Part shown: piece after piece, positions 24,590 to 33,607 of the stretch
Numbering within the stretch: position 1 is the first letter of the stretch
Layout of the letters: the number at the start of each line of letters is the position of its first letter
Assembly (NCBI GenBank): GCA_035911095.1
Contig: JAMHWF010000071.1
Coordinates: 62,001-126,000, forward strand
Direction of reading: 5' to 3'
Length of the DNA: 64,000 nt
Source: JAMHWF01 sp035911095
GTDB lineage: Bacteria; Pseudomonadota; Gammaproteobacteria; Burkholderiales; Burkholderiaceae_C
The notes under the pieces: model-generated
Told to the model about the DNA's origin: nothing
Database searches by the model: none
What the model saw: the letters and a program-made list of their open reading frames with translations, nothing else
Program-made: the position numbers and the translations under genes

Positions 24590-24720
24590 GGGGGTTCTCC
24601 TGCGAGGCCGGTGGCCCCGGATGTCACCACTCTAGGCAGCGGCGTCGACGGGATAAACACGCCGATCCCGGGATCACTGTTTGCCGAATCCCAACAATCC
24701 CGTCCGACCTGGAGCCCCCC
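24590..24720. promoter_or_regulatory. Divergent ridA/LysR intergenic region with palindrome
   Basis: A 131-bp region. A perfect 12-bp palindrome GATCCCGGGATC occupies 24664-24675, 45 bp before the LysR start. The repeated word GATCCCGGGATC...GAATCCC...AATCCCG downstream suggests a composite operator. LysR regulators commonly bind between themselves and a divergent target, so autoregulation and ridA control are inferred. Confidence 0.45.
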
Positions 24721-25644
24721 ATGGACCGTATCGACGCGATGCAGGCCTTCGTCCGCGTGGTGGACACCGGCAGCTTCACGAAGGCCGCGGAAACGCTGCA
24801 GGCCACCAGGACCCGCGTGACGCTGCTGGTGCAGCAACTGGAAGCGCATCTGCGCGTGAAGCTGCTCCACCGCACCACGCGCAAGGTCAACGTCACCGCC
24901 GACGGCGCCGCGTACTACGAACGCGTCGTGCGCGTGCTGGCCGACCTGGACGATGCCGAGACCAGCCTGTCGGCCGCCTCCGAGGCGCCTCGCGGGCGGC
25001 TGAGGGTGGACGTGCCCGCGCCGCTGGCCAGCCTGATCGTGGTGCCTGCCCTGCCTGCCTTCCACACGCGCTATCCGGATATCCAGCTCGACCTCGGCGC
25101 CAGCGACCGCAAGGTGGATCTGATCGACGAGAACGTGGACTGCGTGGTCCGCGGCGGCGAGCTCACAGAGCTGTCGCTGCGCGCGCGCCACGTCGCGGAC
25201 CTGCTGCTGGGCGTGTACGCCGCGCCCGACTACCTGGCACGCGCGGGCGTGCCGTCACATCCGCAGGCGCTGGAAGACAGCCCCCACCGCGTCATCGGCT
25301 ATCGCGGTTCGCGTGGCGCCATGCCGCTCGCGCATGCGATGCATCGCGGCGATGAACAGCTGCGCGTGCACGGCCGCCACGTGCTGTCGGTGGACGACGG
25401 CAATGCCTACCTGGCCGCGGGCGCGGCGGGCCTGGGCGTGCTGTGGCTGCCGCAGTACATGGCGCGCGCACCGCTGTCGCGCGGCGAGCTCGTCCCGCTG
25501 TTCGAGGACTGGCAGCTCGAACCCATGCCGCTGTACCTCGCCTTCCCGCCCAGCCGGCACGTCAGCCGCAAACTTCGCGTGTTCATCGACTGGATCGTCG
25601 AGCTCCTGGCACAGCACGCGCCGGCCATCCGGCCTCCGCACTGA
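24721..25644 (+). CDS. LysR-family transcriptional regulator
   Basis: A 307-residue regulator. The helix-turn-helix occupies residues 1-60 (MDRIDAMQAFVRVVDTGSF, TRTRVTLLVQQLEAHLRVKL), followed by the substrate-binding domain from about residue 90. It resembles the DmlR/YafC-like group by eye. The ATG at 24721 gives the exact family N-terminus; long in-frame extensions upstream would run through the ridA promoter. Its divergent partner ridA is the natural candidate target. The inducer is unknown. Confidence 0.88.
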   Translation: MDRIDAMQAFVRVVDTGSFTKAAETLQATRTRVTLLVQQLEAHLRVKLLHRTTRKVNVTADGAAYYERVVRVLADLDDAETSLSAASEAPRGRLRVDVPAPLASLIVVPALPAFHTRYPDIQLDLGASDRKVDLIDENVDCVVRGGELTELSLRARHVADLLLGVYAAPDYLARAGVPSHPQALEDSPHRVIGYRGSRGAMPLAHAMHRGDEQLRVHGRHVLSVDDGNAYLAAGAAGLGVLWLPQYMARAPLSRGELVPLFEDWQLEPMPLYLAFPPSRHVSRKLRVFIDWIVELLAQHAPAIRPPH

Positions 25645-25804
25645 TCGATGGCGAAGGCTCGCCCAAGGGTCTCGGGAGCCTTCTGACGGCGGGCAGCGGC
25701 TCCCGCGGGGCTTCGCGTGCGGTCTCTCACGTGCGCGTACCCAATTTCCCGATGACCCCAGGCGCGGGACCCCTTCAGAATCCGCCCGATCTATGGAGGA
25801 TTCG

Positions 25805-27478
25805 ATGGAACGACCCTGGCTGGCCGAATACCCCCCCGGGGTCCCGGCACACATCGACGCCGACCAGTACCGCTCGCTGGTCGAGCTGGTCGAGACCGCC
25901 TTCCGCGATCACGCGAGCAAGGCGCAGTGCCGATTCATGGGCCACACGACGACCTTCGGCGAGGTGGACGCGCAGTCGCGCGCCCTGGCGGCCTACCTGC
26001 AGGGCCTGGGCCTCGCCAAGGGCGACCGCGTCGCGTTGATGATGCCCAACGTGCCGCAGTACCTGGTGGCGGTGGCCGGCGTGCTGCGCGCGGGGCTGGT
26101 CGTCGTCAACGTCAACCCGCTGTACACGCCGCGCGAGCTCGAGCACCAGCTGAAGGACTCGGGCGCGAAGGCGATCGTGATCCTCGAGAACTTCGCCCAC
26201 ACGCTGCAGGCGGTGCGGGCCCAGGTGCCGGTGCGGCACATCGTGCTGACCGCGCTCGGCGACACGCTCGGCGTGCCCAAGCGCTGGCTCGTCAACCTCG
26301 TCGTGCGCAAGGTCAAGAAGCTGGTGCCGGCCTTCGAGCTGCCGGGTGCGGTGGGCTTCAACGACGCCTTGGGGCAGGGTCGCAGCAAGACCTATCGCGC
26401 CCCCGACACCGGCCCGAACGACGTGGCGGTGCTGCAGTACACCGGCGGCACCACCGGCATCAGCAAGGGCGCGGTGCTGCTGCACCGCAACCTGGTGGCC
26501 AACATCCTGCAGAGCGAGGCCTGGTACCAGCCCGCGCTGAAGACCATCCCCGCCGGCGCGCAGCTGGTGACGGTGTGCGCGCTGCCGCTGTATCACATCT
26601 TCGGCTTCAACACGAACCTGATGCTCTCGATGCGCCTGGGCGGGGTCATCGTGCTGATCCCGAACGCGCGTGACCTGCCCGCGATGTTCAAGGCCCTGTC
26701 CACCGAGAAGAGCATCCACAGCTTTCCGGCCGTCAACACCTTGTTCAATGCGATGGCCAACCATGCCGACTTCGGCACCGTCGACTGGAGCCACCTGCGC
26801 ATCAGCGTCGGTGGCGGCATGGCGGTGCAAAGCGCGACCGCGAAGCTCTGGCTTGACAAGACCGCCTGTCCGATCGTCGAGGGCTACGGGCTGTCCGAGA
26901 CCTCGCCGGTGGCCGCCTGCAACCGCGTCGACAGCAAGGCCTATACCGGCACGATCGGCCTGCCGATGCCCGACACCGACATGAAGCTGCTCGACGACGA
27001 TGGCCACGAAGTGCCGCCCGGCACCGCGGGCGAGATCGCGATCCGCGGCCCCCAGGTCATGGCCGGCTACTGGCAGCGCCCCGACGAGACGGCCAAGGTG
27101 ATGACGCCTGACGGCTACTTCCGCAGCGGTGACATCGGCACCGTCGACGAGCGGGGCTACTTCCGCGTCATCGACCGCAAGAAGGACATGATCCTGGTCA
27201 GTGGCTTCAACGTGTACCCGAACGAGATCGAGGACGTGGTGACGCAGATGGACGGTGTGCTCGAATGCGCCGCGATCGGCGTGGCCGACGCCAACGCGGG
27301 CGAGGCCGTCAAGCTGGTCGTCGTGCGCTCCAACCCCGCCACCACCGAGGCCGAGGTGCGCGCCTATTGCGCGAAGAACCTGACCAACTACAAGCGGCCG
27401 AAGATCATCGAGTTCCGCACCGAGCTGCCGAAGACGCCGGTGGGCAAGATCCTGCGGCGCGAGCTGCGGACGGCCTGA
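25805..27478 (+). CDS. fadD: Long-chain fatty acid--CoA ligase
   Basis: A 557-residue adenylate-forming enzyme that activates fatty acids with ATP and CoA for beta-oxidation. The phosphate-binding loop YTGGTTGISKGA is near residue 215, GYGLSETSP near residue 360, and the hinge region SGDIG and DRKKDMILVSGFNVYPNEIE near 440-475, ending with a catalytic Lys in TPVGKILRRELR. Length and motifs fit FadD. An ATG at 25793 is in frame, but GGAGG ahead of 25805 makes the latter the better start. The gene lies downstream of, and is co-directional with, the LysR gene across a 160-bp gap that shows no clear regulatory motif. Confidence 0.92.
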   Translation: MERPWLAEYPPGVPAHIDADQYRSLVELVETAFRDHASKAQCRFMGHTTTFGEVDAQSRALAAYLQGLGLAKGDRVALMMPNVPQYLVAVAGVLRAGLVVVNVNPLYTPRELEHQLKDSGAKAIVILENFAHTLQAVRAQVPVRHIVLTALGDTLGVPKRWLVNLVVRKVKKLVPAFELPGAVGFNDALGQGRSKTYRAPDTGPNDVAVLQYTGGTTGISKGAVLLHRNLVANILQSEAWYQPALKTIPAGAQLVTVCALPLYHIFGFNTNLMLSMRLGGVIVLIPNARDLPAMFKALSTEKSIHSFPAVNTLFNAMANHADFGTVDWSHLRISVGGGMAVQSATAKLWLDKTACPIVEGYGLSETSPVAACNRVDSKAYTGTIGLPMPDTDMKLLDDDGHEVPPGTAGEIAIRGPQVMAGYWQRPDETAKVMTPDGYFRSGDIGTVDERGYFRVIDRKKDMILVSGFNVYPNEIEDVVTQMDGVLECAAIGVADANAGEAVKLVVVRSNPATTEAEVRAYCAKNLTNYKRPKIIEFRTELPKTPVGKILRRELRTA

Positions 27479-27541
27479 GCGCCGCGCGCAAAGGCCCCTC
27501 CGCCCTTCCTCGCAGTCCCGTCCTAGGAGCCTCGACGTCCG

Positions 27542-28306
27542 ATGCCGCGCCTGGCGATCCTCGCCGCGATGCAGGAGGAACTGCGGGCACTGCTGCCGGC
27601 GCTCGAAGGCGCGCGGCTCGTGCAGCGGGCGGGCCGCGACTTCCACCTCGGCCGACTCGAGGGCCAGGCCGTCGTGCTCGCGCGCAGCGGTGTCGGCAAG
27701 GTCGCCGCGGCCGCCACCACCCGCCTGCTGCTCGCGATGTTCGACGTGCGTGCGCTGCTGTTCACCGGCGTGGCGGGCGGCCTGGCGGAGGGCGTGCAGG
27801 TCGGCGACGTGGTCGTCGCCGATGCGCTGCTGCAGCACGACCTCGACGCCTCGCCGCTCTTCCCGCGCTACGAGGTGCCGCTCAGCGGCCGCTCGCGCTT
27901 CGCCTGCGATGCGCCCTTGAGCGACACGCTCGCGGCCGTGGTGCCGCAGGTGCTCGACGGCATGCGCGGGCCGCTCGCCGGCTTCGGCGCCGGCGCGGCG
28001 CGCCTGCACCGCGGCCTGGTCGTCAGCGGCGACCGCTTCGTCGCCACCGGCGCCGAGAGCGCCGCGTTGCGTGCCGCCCTGCCCGATGCGCTGGCGGTCG
28101 AGATGGAGGGCGCGGCCGCGGCCCAGGTCTGCCACGACTTCGGCCTGCCGTTCGCGCTGCTGCGGCTGGTCTCGGACCGCGCTGACGACCAGGCACACGT
28201 CGACTTCCTGCGCTTCGTCGACCGCATCGCGAGCATGCTCGCGCACGACGTGCTGCGTGTGGCGCTGCGGCAGCCGGCCTTCGCCGCCGCCGCGCCGGTG
28301 GCCTGA
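27542..28306 (+). CDS. mtnN: 5'-methylthioadenosine/S-adenosylhomocysteine nucleosidase
   Basis: A 254-residue cytoplasmic enzyme that splits MTA and SAH into adenine and the thioribose sugar. The start AILAAMQEEL carries the proton-donor Glu (residue 13); SGVGKVAAAATTRLLL, FTGVAGGL, GDVVVADAL, the ribose-binding EMEGAAAAQVC and catalytic Asp in SDRADDQA are all present. It is cytoplasmic, in contrast to the exported family members at 21816 and 22868. It sits between fadD and rsmE on the same strand. Confidence 0.9.
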   Translation: MPRLAILAAMQEELRALLPALEGARLVQRAGRDFHLGRLEGQAVVLARSGVGKVAAAATTRLLLAMFDVRALLFTGVAGGLAEGVQVGDVVVADALLQHDLDASPLFPRYEVPLSGRSRFACDAPLSDTLAAVVPQVLDGMRGPLAGFGAGAARLHRGLVVSGDRFVATGAESAALRAALPDALAVEMEGAAAAQVCHDFGLPFALLRLVSDRADDQAHVDFLRFVDRIASMLAHDVLRVALRQPAFAAAAPVA

Positions 28307-28321
28307 GCGTCGCACCGAGGG

Positions 28322-29185
28322 ATGCCACGCTTCCACGTCGAGCTCCGGCTGGCCGAGGGCGAATGTCTCGAGCTGCCGGAAGGCGCTGCGCGCCACGTGC
28401 AGGTGCTGCGCCTGCAGCCGGGATCGCGGCTGACGCTGTTCGACGGCCGCGGCGGCGAGTGGGCGGCCGTCGTCGAGCGCATGGGCCGGCGCGAGGTGCA
28501 GGTGCGCGTCGGCGCGCACGACCCGGTGGAGCGCGAGCTGCCGGTCGCGGTGACGATCGCGGTCGGCGTGCCGGCCAACGAGCGCATGGACGCATTGGTC
28601 GAGAAGGCGACCGAGCTCGGCGTCGCGGCGATCCAGCCGCTCGCCTGCGAGCGCTCGGTGCTGCGCCTGGCGGGCGAGCGCGCCGAACGGCGGCGCGCCC
28701 ACTGGGCCGCGATCGCGGCGGCGGCGAGCGAGCAGTGCGGACGCACCCGCGTGCCGGCGGTGGCGCCGCTGCTCGGGCTGCAGCCGTGGCTGGCGACGCT
28801 GGGCAGCGCGGGGTCGCGGGTGGCTGGCGCCAGCGGCACGCCGCTCGCGCAGGATGTGAAGGTTGTGCAAGACGGGCAGGGCGCCCGTGGGGAGGTGCGC
28901 TGGGTCCTGAGCCCTGCGGCGGTGCCCGCGCTTCCCTGGGGCCCGGACGTCGCCGGCGGACCGGCCTCGATGCTCGTCCTGAGCGGTCCCGAGGGGGGAT
29001 TGAGCGCCGAAGAGATCGCGGCCGCGTTGGCCCGGGGCTTCGCGCCACTCGGCCTCGGGCCGCGCGTGCTGCGCGCCGACACCGCGCCGCTGGCGCTGCT
29101 CGCCTGGGTCGGCGGGCTGACACAAATGGAAGCCGGCTCGCGCCTTGCGCCCCCTGGGTCGGTCCACCAGAATCCGCCCCCTTGA
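28322..29185 (+). CDS. rsmE: 16S rRNA (uracil(1498)-N3)-methyltransferase RsmE
   Basis: A 287-residue SPOUT-class methyltransferase. An N-terminal PUA-like part (HVQVLRLQPGSRLTLFDG) is followed by KATELGVAAIQPL and ERSV, then the SAM-binding knot motifs LSGPEGGLSAEE and LGPRVLRADTAPLALLAW. It is longer than the usual 240-250 residues because of about 40 extra residues (near 155-200) between the SEQCGRTRVP segment and the knot. It follows mtnN by 15 bp, so it is probably in the same transcript. Confidence 0.92.
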   Translation: MPRFHVELRLAEGECLELPEGAARHVQVLRLQPGSRLTLFDGRGGEWAAVVERMGRREVQVRVGAHDPVERELPVAVTIAVGVPANERMDALVEKATELGVAAIQPLACERSVLRLAGERAERRRAHWAAIAAAASEQCGRTRVPAVAPLLGLQPWLATLGSAGSRVAGASGTPLAQDVKVVQDGQGARGEVRWVLSPAAVPALPWGPDVAGGPASMLVLSGPEGGLSAEEIAAALARGFAPLGLGPRVLRADTAPLALLAWVGGLTQMEAGSRLAPPGSVHQNPPP

Positions 29186-29206
29186 TCGCAAGCGCGGGGT
29201 GATGGC

Positions 29207-29776
29207 ATGGGTCTGCTCGAATCGGTTCTCGGTCAGCTCGCCGGCAGCGTGCTCCAGGGCGGCGGCGCGCCGTCGCAGGAGGCGCCGGGCGTCGGAGGGC
29301 TCGGCGGTCTCGGGGGGCAGGCCGATGGTGGCTCCGGCGGCGGCGCGGCGCTGATCGCCAGCCTGATCGCGGCGCTGCTCGCCGGGCAGGGCGGTCGCCC
29401 CTCCGGCGGCGGCCTCGGTGGCCTGGGCGAGCTGGTCGGCGGCGGCCAGGCACCCGCGGCGGGTGGTGGCCTCGGTGGTGCGCTCGGCGGCTTGCTCGAC
29501 CAGCTGCAGCGTGGCGGTCTCGGCCAGGCCGCAAATTCCTGGATCGCGCCCGGGCAGAACCAGTCGGTCTCCGGCGCGGAGCTCGAGAGCGTTTTCGGCA
29601 GCGACCTCTTCTTGCGCATCGCGGCGCAGCACGGCGTCGACCCGCACGAGGCGGCCCATCAGCTGTCGCAGGTCTTGCCCGATGTCGTCGACGGCCTGAC
29701 GCCGAACGGCCAGCTGCCTTCGAACGACCTGTCCGAGATCGGCGACCTGCTCGGCAGGCTCGGCGGGGCGCGCTGA
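29207..29776 (+). CDS. YidB-like DUF937 protein
   Basis: A 189-residue protein with a glycine-rich first half (many GGLGG repeats between residues 25 and 105) and a C-terminal YidB-type domain: NSWIAPGQNQSVSG, then LESVFGSD and a helical GVDPHEAAHQLSQVLPDVVDGLTP. The family is widespread and of uncertain function. The start lies 21 bp after rsmE. The Gly-rich part is variable in the family, so most of the conservation is in the last 90 residues. Confidence 0.82.
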   Translation: MGLLESVLGQLAGSVLQGGGAPSQEAPGVGGLGGLGGQADGGSGGGAALIASLIAALLAGQGGRPSGGGLGGLGELVGGGQAPAAGGGLGGALGGLLDQLQRGGLGQAANSWIAPGQNQSVSGAELESVFGSDLFLRIAAQHGVDPHEAAHQLSQVLPDVVDGLTPNGQLPSNDLSEIGDLLGRLGGAR

Positions 29777-29780
29777 GCCG

Positions 29781-30725
29781 GTGCGGCCCCTGACGGGTGG
29801 CGAGGGCGTGCGCGTGGGCTCAGGCTCGCGCGCGGCGGCAAGGATCGCGGCCGCGGCCGCGGCCAGCGCGGCGCTTGCCGTGCTGCTCGGTCTGGCCCCA
29901 GCCGCGCACGCGCAGCCGCCGGTGGCGCCGGCACCCCCGACCGCCTCGGCGGCGCCGGGGGCGGCGCCCACTGGCACCGAACCCGCCGCCACGGAGGCGA
30001 CGAGGCACCCCTGGCTCGCGAGCGCACCGCTGCCGACGCCACCCGAAGCCCGCTTCACGAACCTCGAGGACGGCCAGCGGATCGAGACGCCGTTCGTCGT
30101 CCGCTTCGGCCTCTCGGGCTTCGGCCTCGCCCCGGCCGGCGAGGCGCTGCCGCAGACCGGTCATCACCACCTGCTGATCGACCGCGAGCTGCCGGCCGAC
30201 TTCACCCGGCCGCTGCAGGCGGGCGAACGCCTGCTCGACTTCGGGGCCGGCCAGATGGAAGGGGTGCTGGACCTCGCCCCGGGCACCCACACGCTGCGCT
30301 TGCTGCTCGGCAACGAGCGCCATGTGCCCTACCTTGTCTACAGCCGGCCTCTGAAGCTGACGGTGACGCGCCGCCGCACCGGCCCCGGCCCGGAGCACTC
30401 GGCCGAGCCGGGCGTCGCGCTGCTGGCCCCGGCGCCGGGCGAGCGGGTGAAGGCGCCGCTGCTCGCGGTCTTCCACGCCGCGGCGTTCAACGTCGGACAC
30501 CAGGCGGTGAAGACGCGTGGCCTGGGCCACTTCCGCCTGCTGGCCGAGCGCGCCGGCGGCAGCGCCCGCCCGGTCGAGCCGATCGTCTTCGGCGACGGTG
30601 CGACCGAGGCCTGGCTGGCGCCCCCGCCCGGCCGCTGGCGGCTGCGCCTGGAACTGGTCGACAACGTCGACGGCAGCGTGATCGCGGCCTCGGCGCCGCT
30701 GGAGTTCGTGGTCGACCCGCCCTGA
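29781..30725 (+). CDS. Exported DUF4399 protein
   Basis: A 314-residue exported protein from a GTG start. It has a signal peptide (residues 18-45, ending AHAQ), a Pro/Ala linker, and then a DUF4399-type domain: FTNLEDGQRIETPFVVRFGLSG, TGHHHLLID and GTHTLRLLLGNERHVPY. The C-terminal 110 residues look like a second, diverged beta-sandwich (LLAPAPGERVKAPLLAVFHA, ending VDNVDGSVIAAS). The His-rich HHH turn could bind metal, but that is a guess. The role is unknown. It starts 4 bp after the YidB-like gene and converges on the RNA methyltransferase. Confidence 0.78.
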   Translation: MRPLTGGEGVRVGSGSRAAARIAAAAAASAALAVLLGLAPAAHAQPPVAPAPPTASAAPGAAPTGTEPAATEATRHPWLASAPLPTPPEARFTNLEDGQRIETPFVVRFGLSGFGLAPAGEALPQTGHHHLLIDRELPADFTRPLQAGERLLDFGAGQMEGVLDLAPGTHTLRLLLGNERHVPYLVYSRPLKLTVTRRRTGPGPEHSAEPGVALLAPAPGERVKAPLLAVFHAAAFNVGHQAVKTRGLGHFRLLAERAGGSARPVEPIVFGDGATEAWLAPPPGRWRLRLELVDNVDGSVIAASAPLEFVVDPP

Positions 30726-30778
30726 GGCACGGCGTGCCGGCCCGTCCCGCCAGCCGGTGGGGCCAGGCCGCGCGGGCG

Positions 30779-32209
30779 TCAGCGCGCAGGCGCGGCCGGG
30801 TCCGCGGCGGCGTCCGGCGTGGCGGCGGGGTCGGCCGGCTCTGCTGGGTCGGGGGCAGTGCCTGCGTTGGCCGTGCCGGCGTCCCGTGCGGCTGCTGCGG
30901 CGGCCTCGAGCGCGGCAGCCGGCGCGTCGCGGTGCGTGCCGGCGACGAGCTCGAAGCGGAACAGCCGGCATTCGATCGGCCCGTTCCACAGCGGCAGGCG
31001 GCGGCTCTCCTTCAGGCGCATGCGGCTGGGCAGCTTCGGGTCGGGGCTCAGCACCCAGGCGGTCCAGCCGGCGGCGTGGCCGGTGTAGGCGCGCTTCCAG
31101 TGGCTCGCCAGGCGGGGGAAGAAGTCGTTGCCGGCTTCGCGCTGGGCGTGGTCGGGGGACACAGGCGCGGCGGCCCGCGGCGCCGACGCGCCCAGCGTCC
31201 GCACCGCGCCGCGCGGCTCGATGCGCTCGCCGTACGGCGGGTTCAGCAGCAGCGTGCCCGGCAGCCCGGGCGGCAGCGCCGGCGCCGGGCGCTCGAGCGC
31301 GTCGCCGCCGTGAAAGCGGATCGCCGCGCCGACACCGGCGCGCTCGGCGTTGCGGCGTGCGAAGTCGACCATGCGGAACGAGACGTCGCTGGCGTGGATC
31401 GGCACCGCGCCCGGATGGATGCGTGCCTCCGCATCGGCCTTCAACGCGCGCCAGCGCTCGCGCAGCGCCGGCGTGCGGAACGGGCGCTGGCGCTCGAAGG
31501 CGAAGCGCCGCCGCAGGCCCGGCGCGATGCCGCAGGCGATCTGCGCCGCCTCGATCGCGATCGTGCCGGCGCCGCAGCAGGGGTCGAGCAGTGCGCCGCC
31601 GGCCTCGGGTGTGCCGCGCCAGCCGGCGGCGGCGAGCATCGCCGCGGCGAGGGTCTCCTTCAGCGGGGCGTCGCCCTTCACGTCCTCGCGGCCGCCGCGC
31701 GCGTCGCGCCAGCCGCGCTTGAAGAGCGGCTCGCCCGAGGTGTCGGCGTACAGCGTCGCGGTGTCGATGGTCAGGTGCAGCACCAGCGGCAGGTCGGGCC
31801 GCTGCGTGTCGACGCTCGGGCGCTCGCCGCTGGCCTCGCGCAGCGCGTCGCAGGCCGCGTCCTTCACGCGCAGCGCCGCGAAGTGCAGGCTGCGCAGCGG
31901 CGAGCGCTGGGCGGTGACGTCGACGCGCAGCGTCTCGCGCGGGGTGAGCCAGGCGGCCCAGTCGACGCGGCGGGCGATCTCGTAGAGGTCGTGCTCGTCG
32001 CGGTACGGGCCGTGCGCGAGTTCGACCAGCACGCGCTGCGCGAGGCGGCTCTCGAGATTGAGGCGCATCACGGTCTCGGCATCGCCGGCGAGCGCGACGC
32101 CGCCGCGATGCGTCTCGACGCTGGCGTCGGGCCGCAGCCGCGCGACCTCGTCGGCGAGCAGCGGCTCGACACCGGCGGCGCAGGGGAGGAAGAGGCGCAG
32201 GGGATGCAT
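30779..32209 (-). CDS. THUMP-domain class I RNA methyltransferase (RlmL-like)
   Basis: A 476-residue methyltransferase resembling the N-terminal half of RlmKL (23S rRNA m2G2445). A short N-terminal ferredoxin-like part (LRLFLPCAAGVEPLLADEV), a THUMP domain (about residues 45-160) and a methylase domain with DPCCGAGTIAIEAA and the catalytic NPPYGER are present. The RlmK half is absent, which is common outside gammaproteobacteria. The C-terminal 60 residues are Ala/Pro-rich. Between NPPYGER and WVLSPDP there is about 60 residues of low-complexity sequence. The start at 32209 fits the family; an in-frame ATG at 32236 would add nine residues. Confidence 0.87.
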   Translation of the reverse strand: MHPLRLFLPCAAGVEPLLADEVARLRPDASVETHRGGVALAGDAETVMRLNLESRLAQRVLVELAHGPYRDEHDLYEIARRVDWAAWLTPRETLRVDVTAQRSPLRSLHFAALRVKDAACDALREASGERPSVDTQRPDLPLVLHLTIDTATLYADTSGEPLFKRGWRDARGGREDVKGDAPLKETLAAAMLAAAGWRGTPEAGGALLDPCCGAGTIAIEAAQIACGIAPGLRRRFAFERQRPFRTPALRERWRALKADAEARIHPGAVPIHASDVSFRMVDFARRNAERAGVGAAIRFHGGDALERPAPALPPGLPGTLLLNPPYGERIEPRGAVRTLGASAPRAAAPVSPDHAQREAGNDFFPRLASHWKRAYTGHAAGWTAWVLSPDPKLPSRMRLKESRRLPLWNGPIECRLFRFELVAGTHRDAPAAALEAAAAAARDAGTANAGTAPDPAEPADPAATPDAAADPAAPAR

Positions 32210-32327
32210 TCGGGGTGGCAGGGGGCGGCGGCTCATCGAACGGCGGGCGGTCGCTCGATTGTCGCCGCCCGATCGGTGTGATCGTCCTGATTGGTTAAAA
32301 TTCTGGTCAAAACGAGACGGGAACACC

Positions 32328-32561
32328 ATGCGTACCGTACAAGCGTCGGAATTCAAGGCCCGCTGCCTGGCCTTGATGGATGAAGTGGCCGCCACCGGTG
32401 AAGCGGTGCTGATCACCAAGCACGGCAAGCCCATTGCCGAGCTCAAGCCCCACAAGCCACCGAGGATCGCTTCGCTGATCGGCGTCGACAAGGGAAGGGT
32501 CAAGATCCTCGGCGACGTCGTCGCGCCGGCCTACGAGGGCGAGTGGGACGCGGTGAAGTGA
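32328..32561 (+). CDS. Phd/YefM-type antitoxin
   Basis: A 77-residue antitoxin of a type II toxin-antitoxin pair. The N-terminal DNA-binding part MRTVQASEFKARCLALMDEV and VLITKHGKPIAELKP is typical of Phd/YefM. Its C-terminus would wrap and block the toxin. The stop overlaps the toxin start as GTGA. The upstream 118 bp up to the methyltransferase contain an AT-rich patch (TTGGTTAAAATTCTGG, 32291-32306), a likely promoter site that the antitoxin would autoregulate. Confidence 0.9.
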   Translation: MRTVQASEFKARCLALMDEVAATGEAVLITKHGKPIAELKPHKPPRIASLIGVDKGRVKILGDVVAPAYEGEWDAVK

Positions 32562-32959
32562 TCCTGCTCGATACCCACGTGTTGCTGTGGGCAGCCGTGG
32601 ACGATCGCAAGCTCGGCCGGCGCAGCCGGCGATTGATCGAGAAGCATTGGCCCGAAGGTCAGATCGGCGCCTGCTCGCTGAGCTTCTGGGAGGTGGCGTT
32701 GCTGCACGAGGCGAACCGCATCCATCTGTCCGTGCCGGCCGGGACGTGGCGCCGCGAAAGGCTCGATACGGGCTTGGTGGAGTTCGCGGTCGATGGCGCG
32801 ATCGCCGTGCGCGCCGCAGGACTGGGTGCCCTGCCGGGCGACCCGATCGATCGCCTGATCGTGGCCACCGCGCTGGAACGTGGTGCCGCGCTGCTCACCG
32901 GCGATGAGCGCCTGCTCGGCTGGAAGCACGCGCTCGCGCGGCACGACGCGAGGACCTGA
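32558..32959 (+). CDS. PIN-domain toxin (VapC-like ribonuclease)
   Basis: A 133-residue PIN-domain protein from a GTG that overlaps the antitoxin stop. The four acidic active-site residues are visible: Asp5 (ILLDTHV), Glu45 (SFWEVAL), Asp98 (PIDRLIVATA) and Asp116 (LTGDERL). VapC toxins cleave tRNA or rRNA and stop translation. The catalytic set is complete, so the toxin should be active. The Phd/PIN combination is a common mixed type II pair. Confidence 0.9.
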   Translation: MILLDTHVLLWAAVDDRKLGRRSRRLIEKHWPEGQIGACSLSFWEVALLHEANRIHLSVPAGTWRRERLDTGLVEFAVDGAIAVRAAGLGALPGDPIDRLIVATALERGAALLTGDERLLGWKHALARHDART

Positions 32960-33101
32960 TCCGGAGGCGTCGAAGCTCAGGCCGACCCGGTGGCGATCGC
33001 CACTTGCACGGTGTCGCCGGCCTGGCACGCCGCAGCGACCCGTGTCTGCGAAAGCGCGACACCTCCGCCGGCGGCGACCGGCGAAGGAATCGCCGGGCCT
33101 G

Positions 33102-33607
33102 CTACTGCTTGTCGGCGATCCAGTCGCCGATCTTCCGGACGGTGGACGGCTCGACGCCGTTGAACCCGTGGTGCGACAGCGCCTCGCAGGGATCCCCGCT
33201 GCTCTCGCCCCCGCTGATCGCGATGAGCTGCTGGCGCGCGGGGTGCCACGGCTGGTGCCCGCCAGCCACACGGGCACGTCGGCCAGGCCTCGCGCCCAGG
33301 CGATGACGGCCTTGATGTCTGCGACGTGTTCGGGCTTCTGCCTGAAGCCTTGCAGGAAGGGCGGCTACTGCCGGTCCGACGGCGCATCGACGATCACGAC
33401 CGTGAAACCCTGGTCGGCGAACAGGCGACGGGTGCGGACGAGGAAGTTGTTCTCGCCCCACTTCATCGATCCATTGGGGAAGAGTTGCAGGCCACCATGC
33501 CCGCCGGGGATCAGGACCAGCGTCGCCTTGGGTGGCTTGGCCGGAGCGTGAGTATCGCGAAGGTCCGCTCGATCTGGAATCGGCTCGACGTTGCAGTGGT
33601 CCCTCAA
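33102..33607 (-). pseudogene. Alpha/beta hydrolase pseudogene with stop codon and internal deletion
   Basis: On the minus strand one frame encodes KATLVLIPGGHGG, then FPNGSMKWGENNFLVRTR and VVIVDAPSDRQ, interrupted by an in-frame TAG near 33365-33367. The same frame then continues FLQGFRQKPEHVADIKAVI and VPVWLAGTSRGT (nucleophile elbow). After this the homology jumps frame to SSGDPCEALSHHGFNGVE and a stop at 33102, so roughly 80-100 residues with the acid residue are missing. The start of this frame overlaps the protease stop region. It is non-functional as read, unless the sequence is wrong. The 143 bp between 32960 and 33101 show nothing recognisable. Confidence 0.75.

Noticed and set aside
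25775..30058. A 1427-codon minus-strand open frame opposite fadD, mtnN, rsmE and the YidB-like gene
   Set aside because: Composition is His/Arg/Asp-rich without any domain, and the plus strand carries clear conserved genes throughout.
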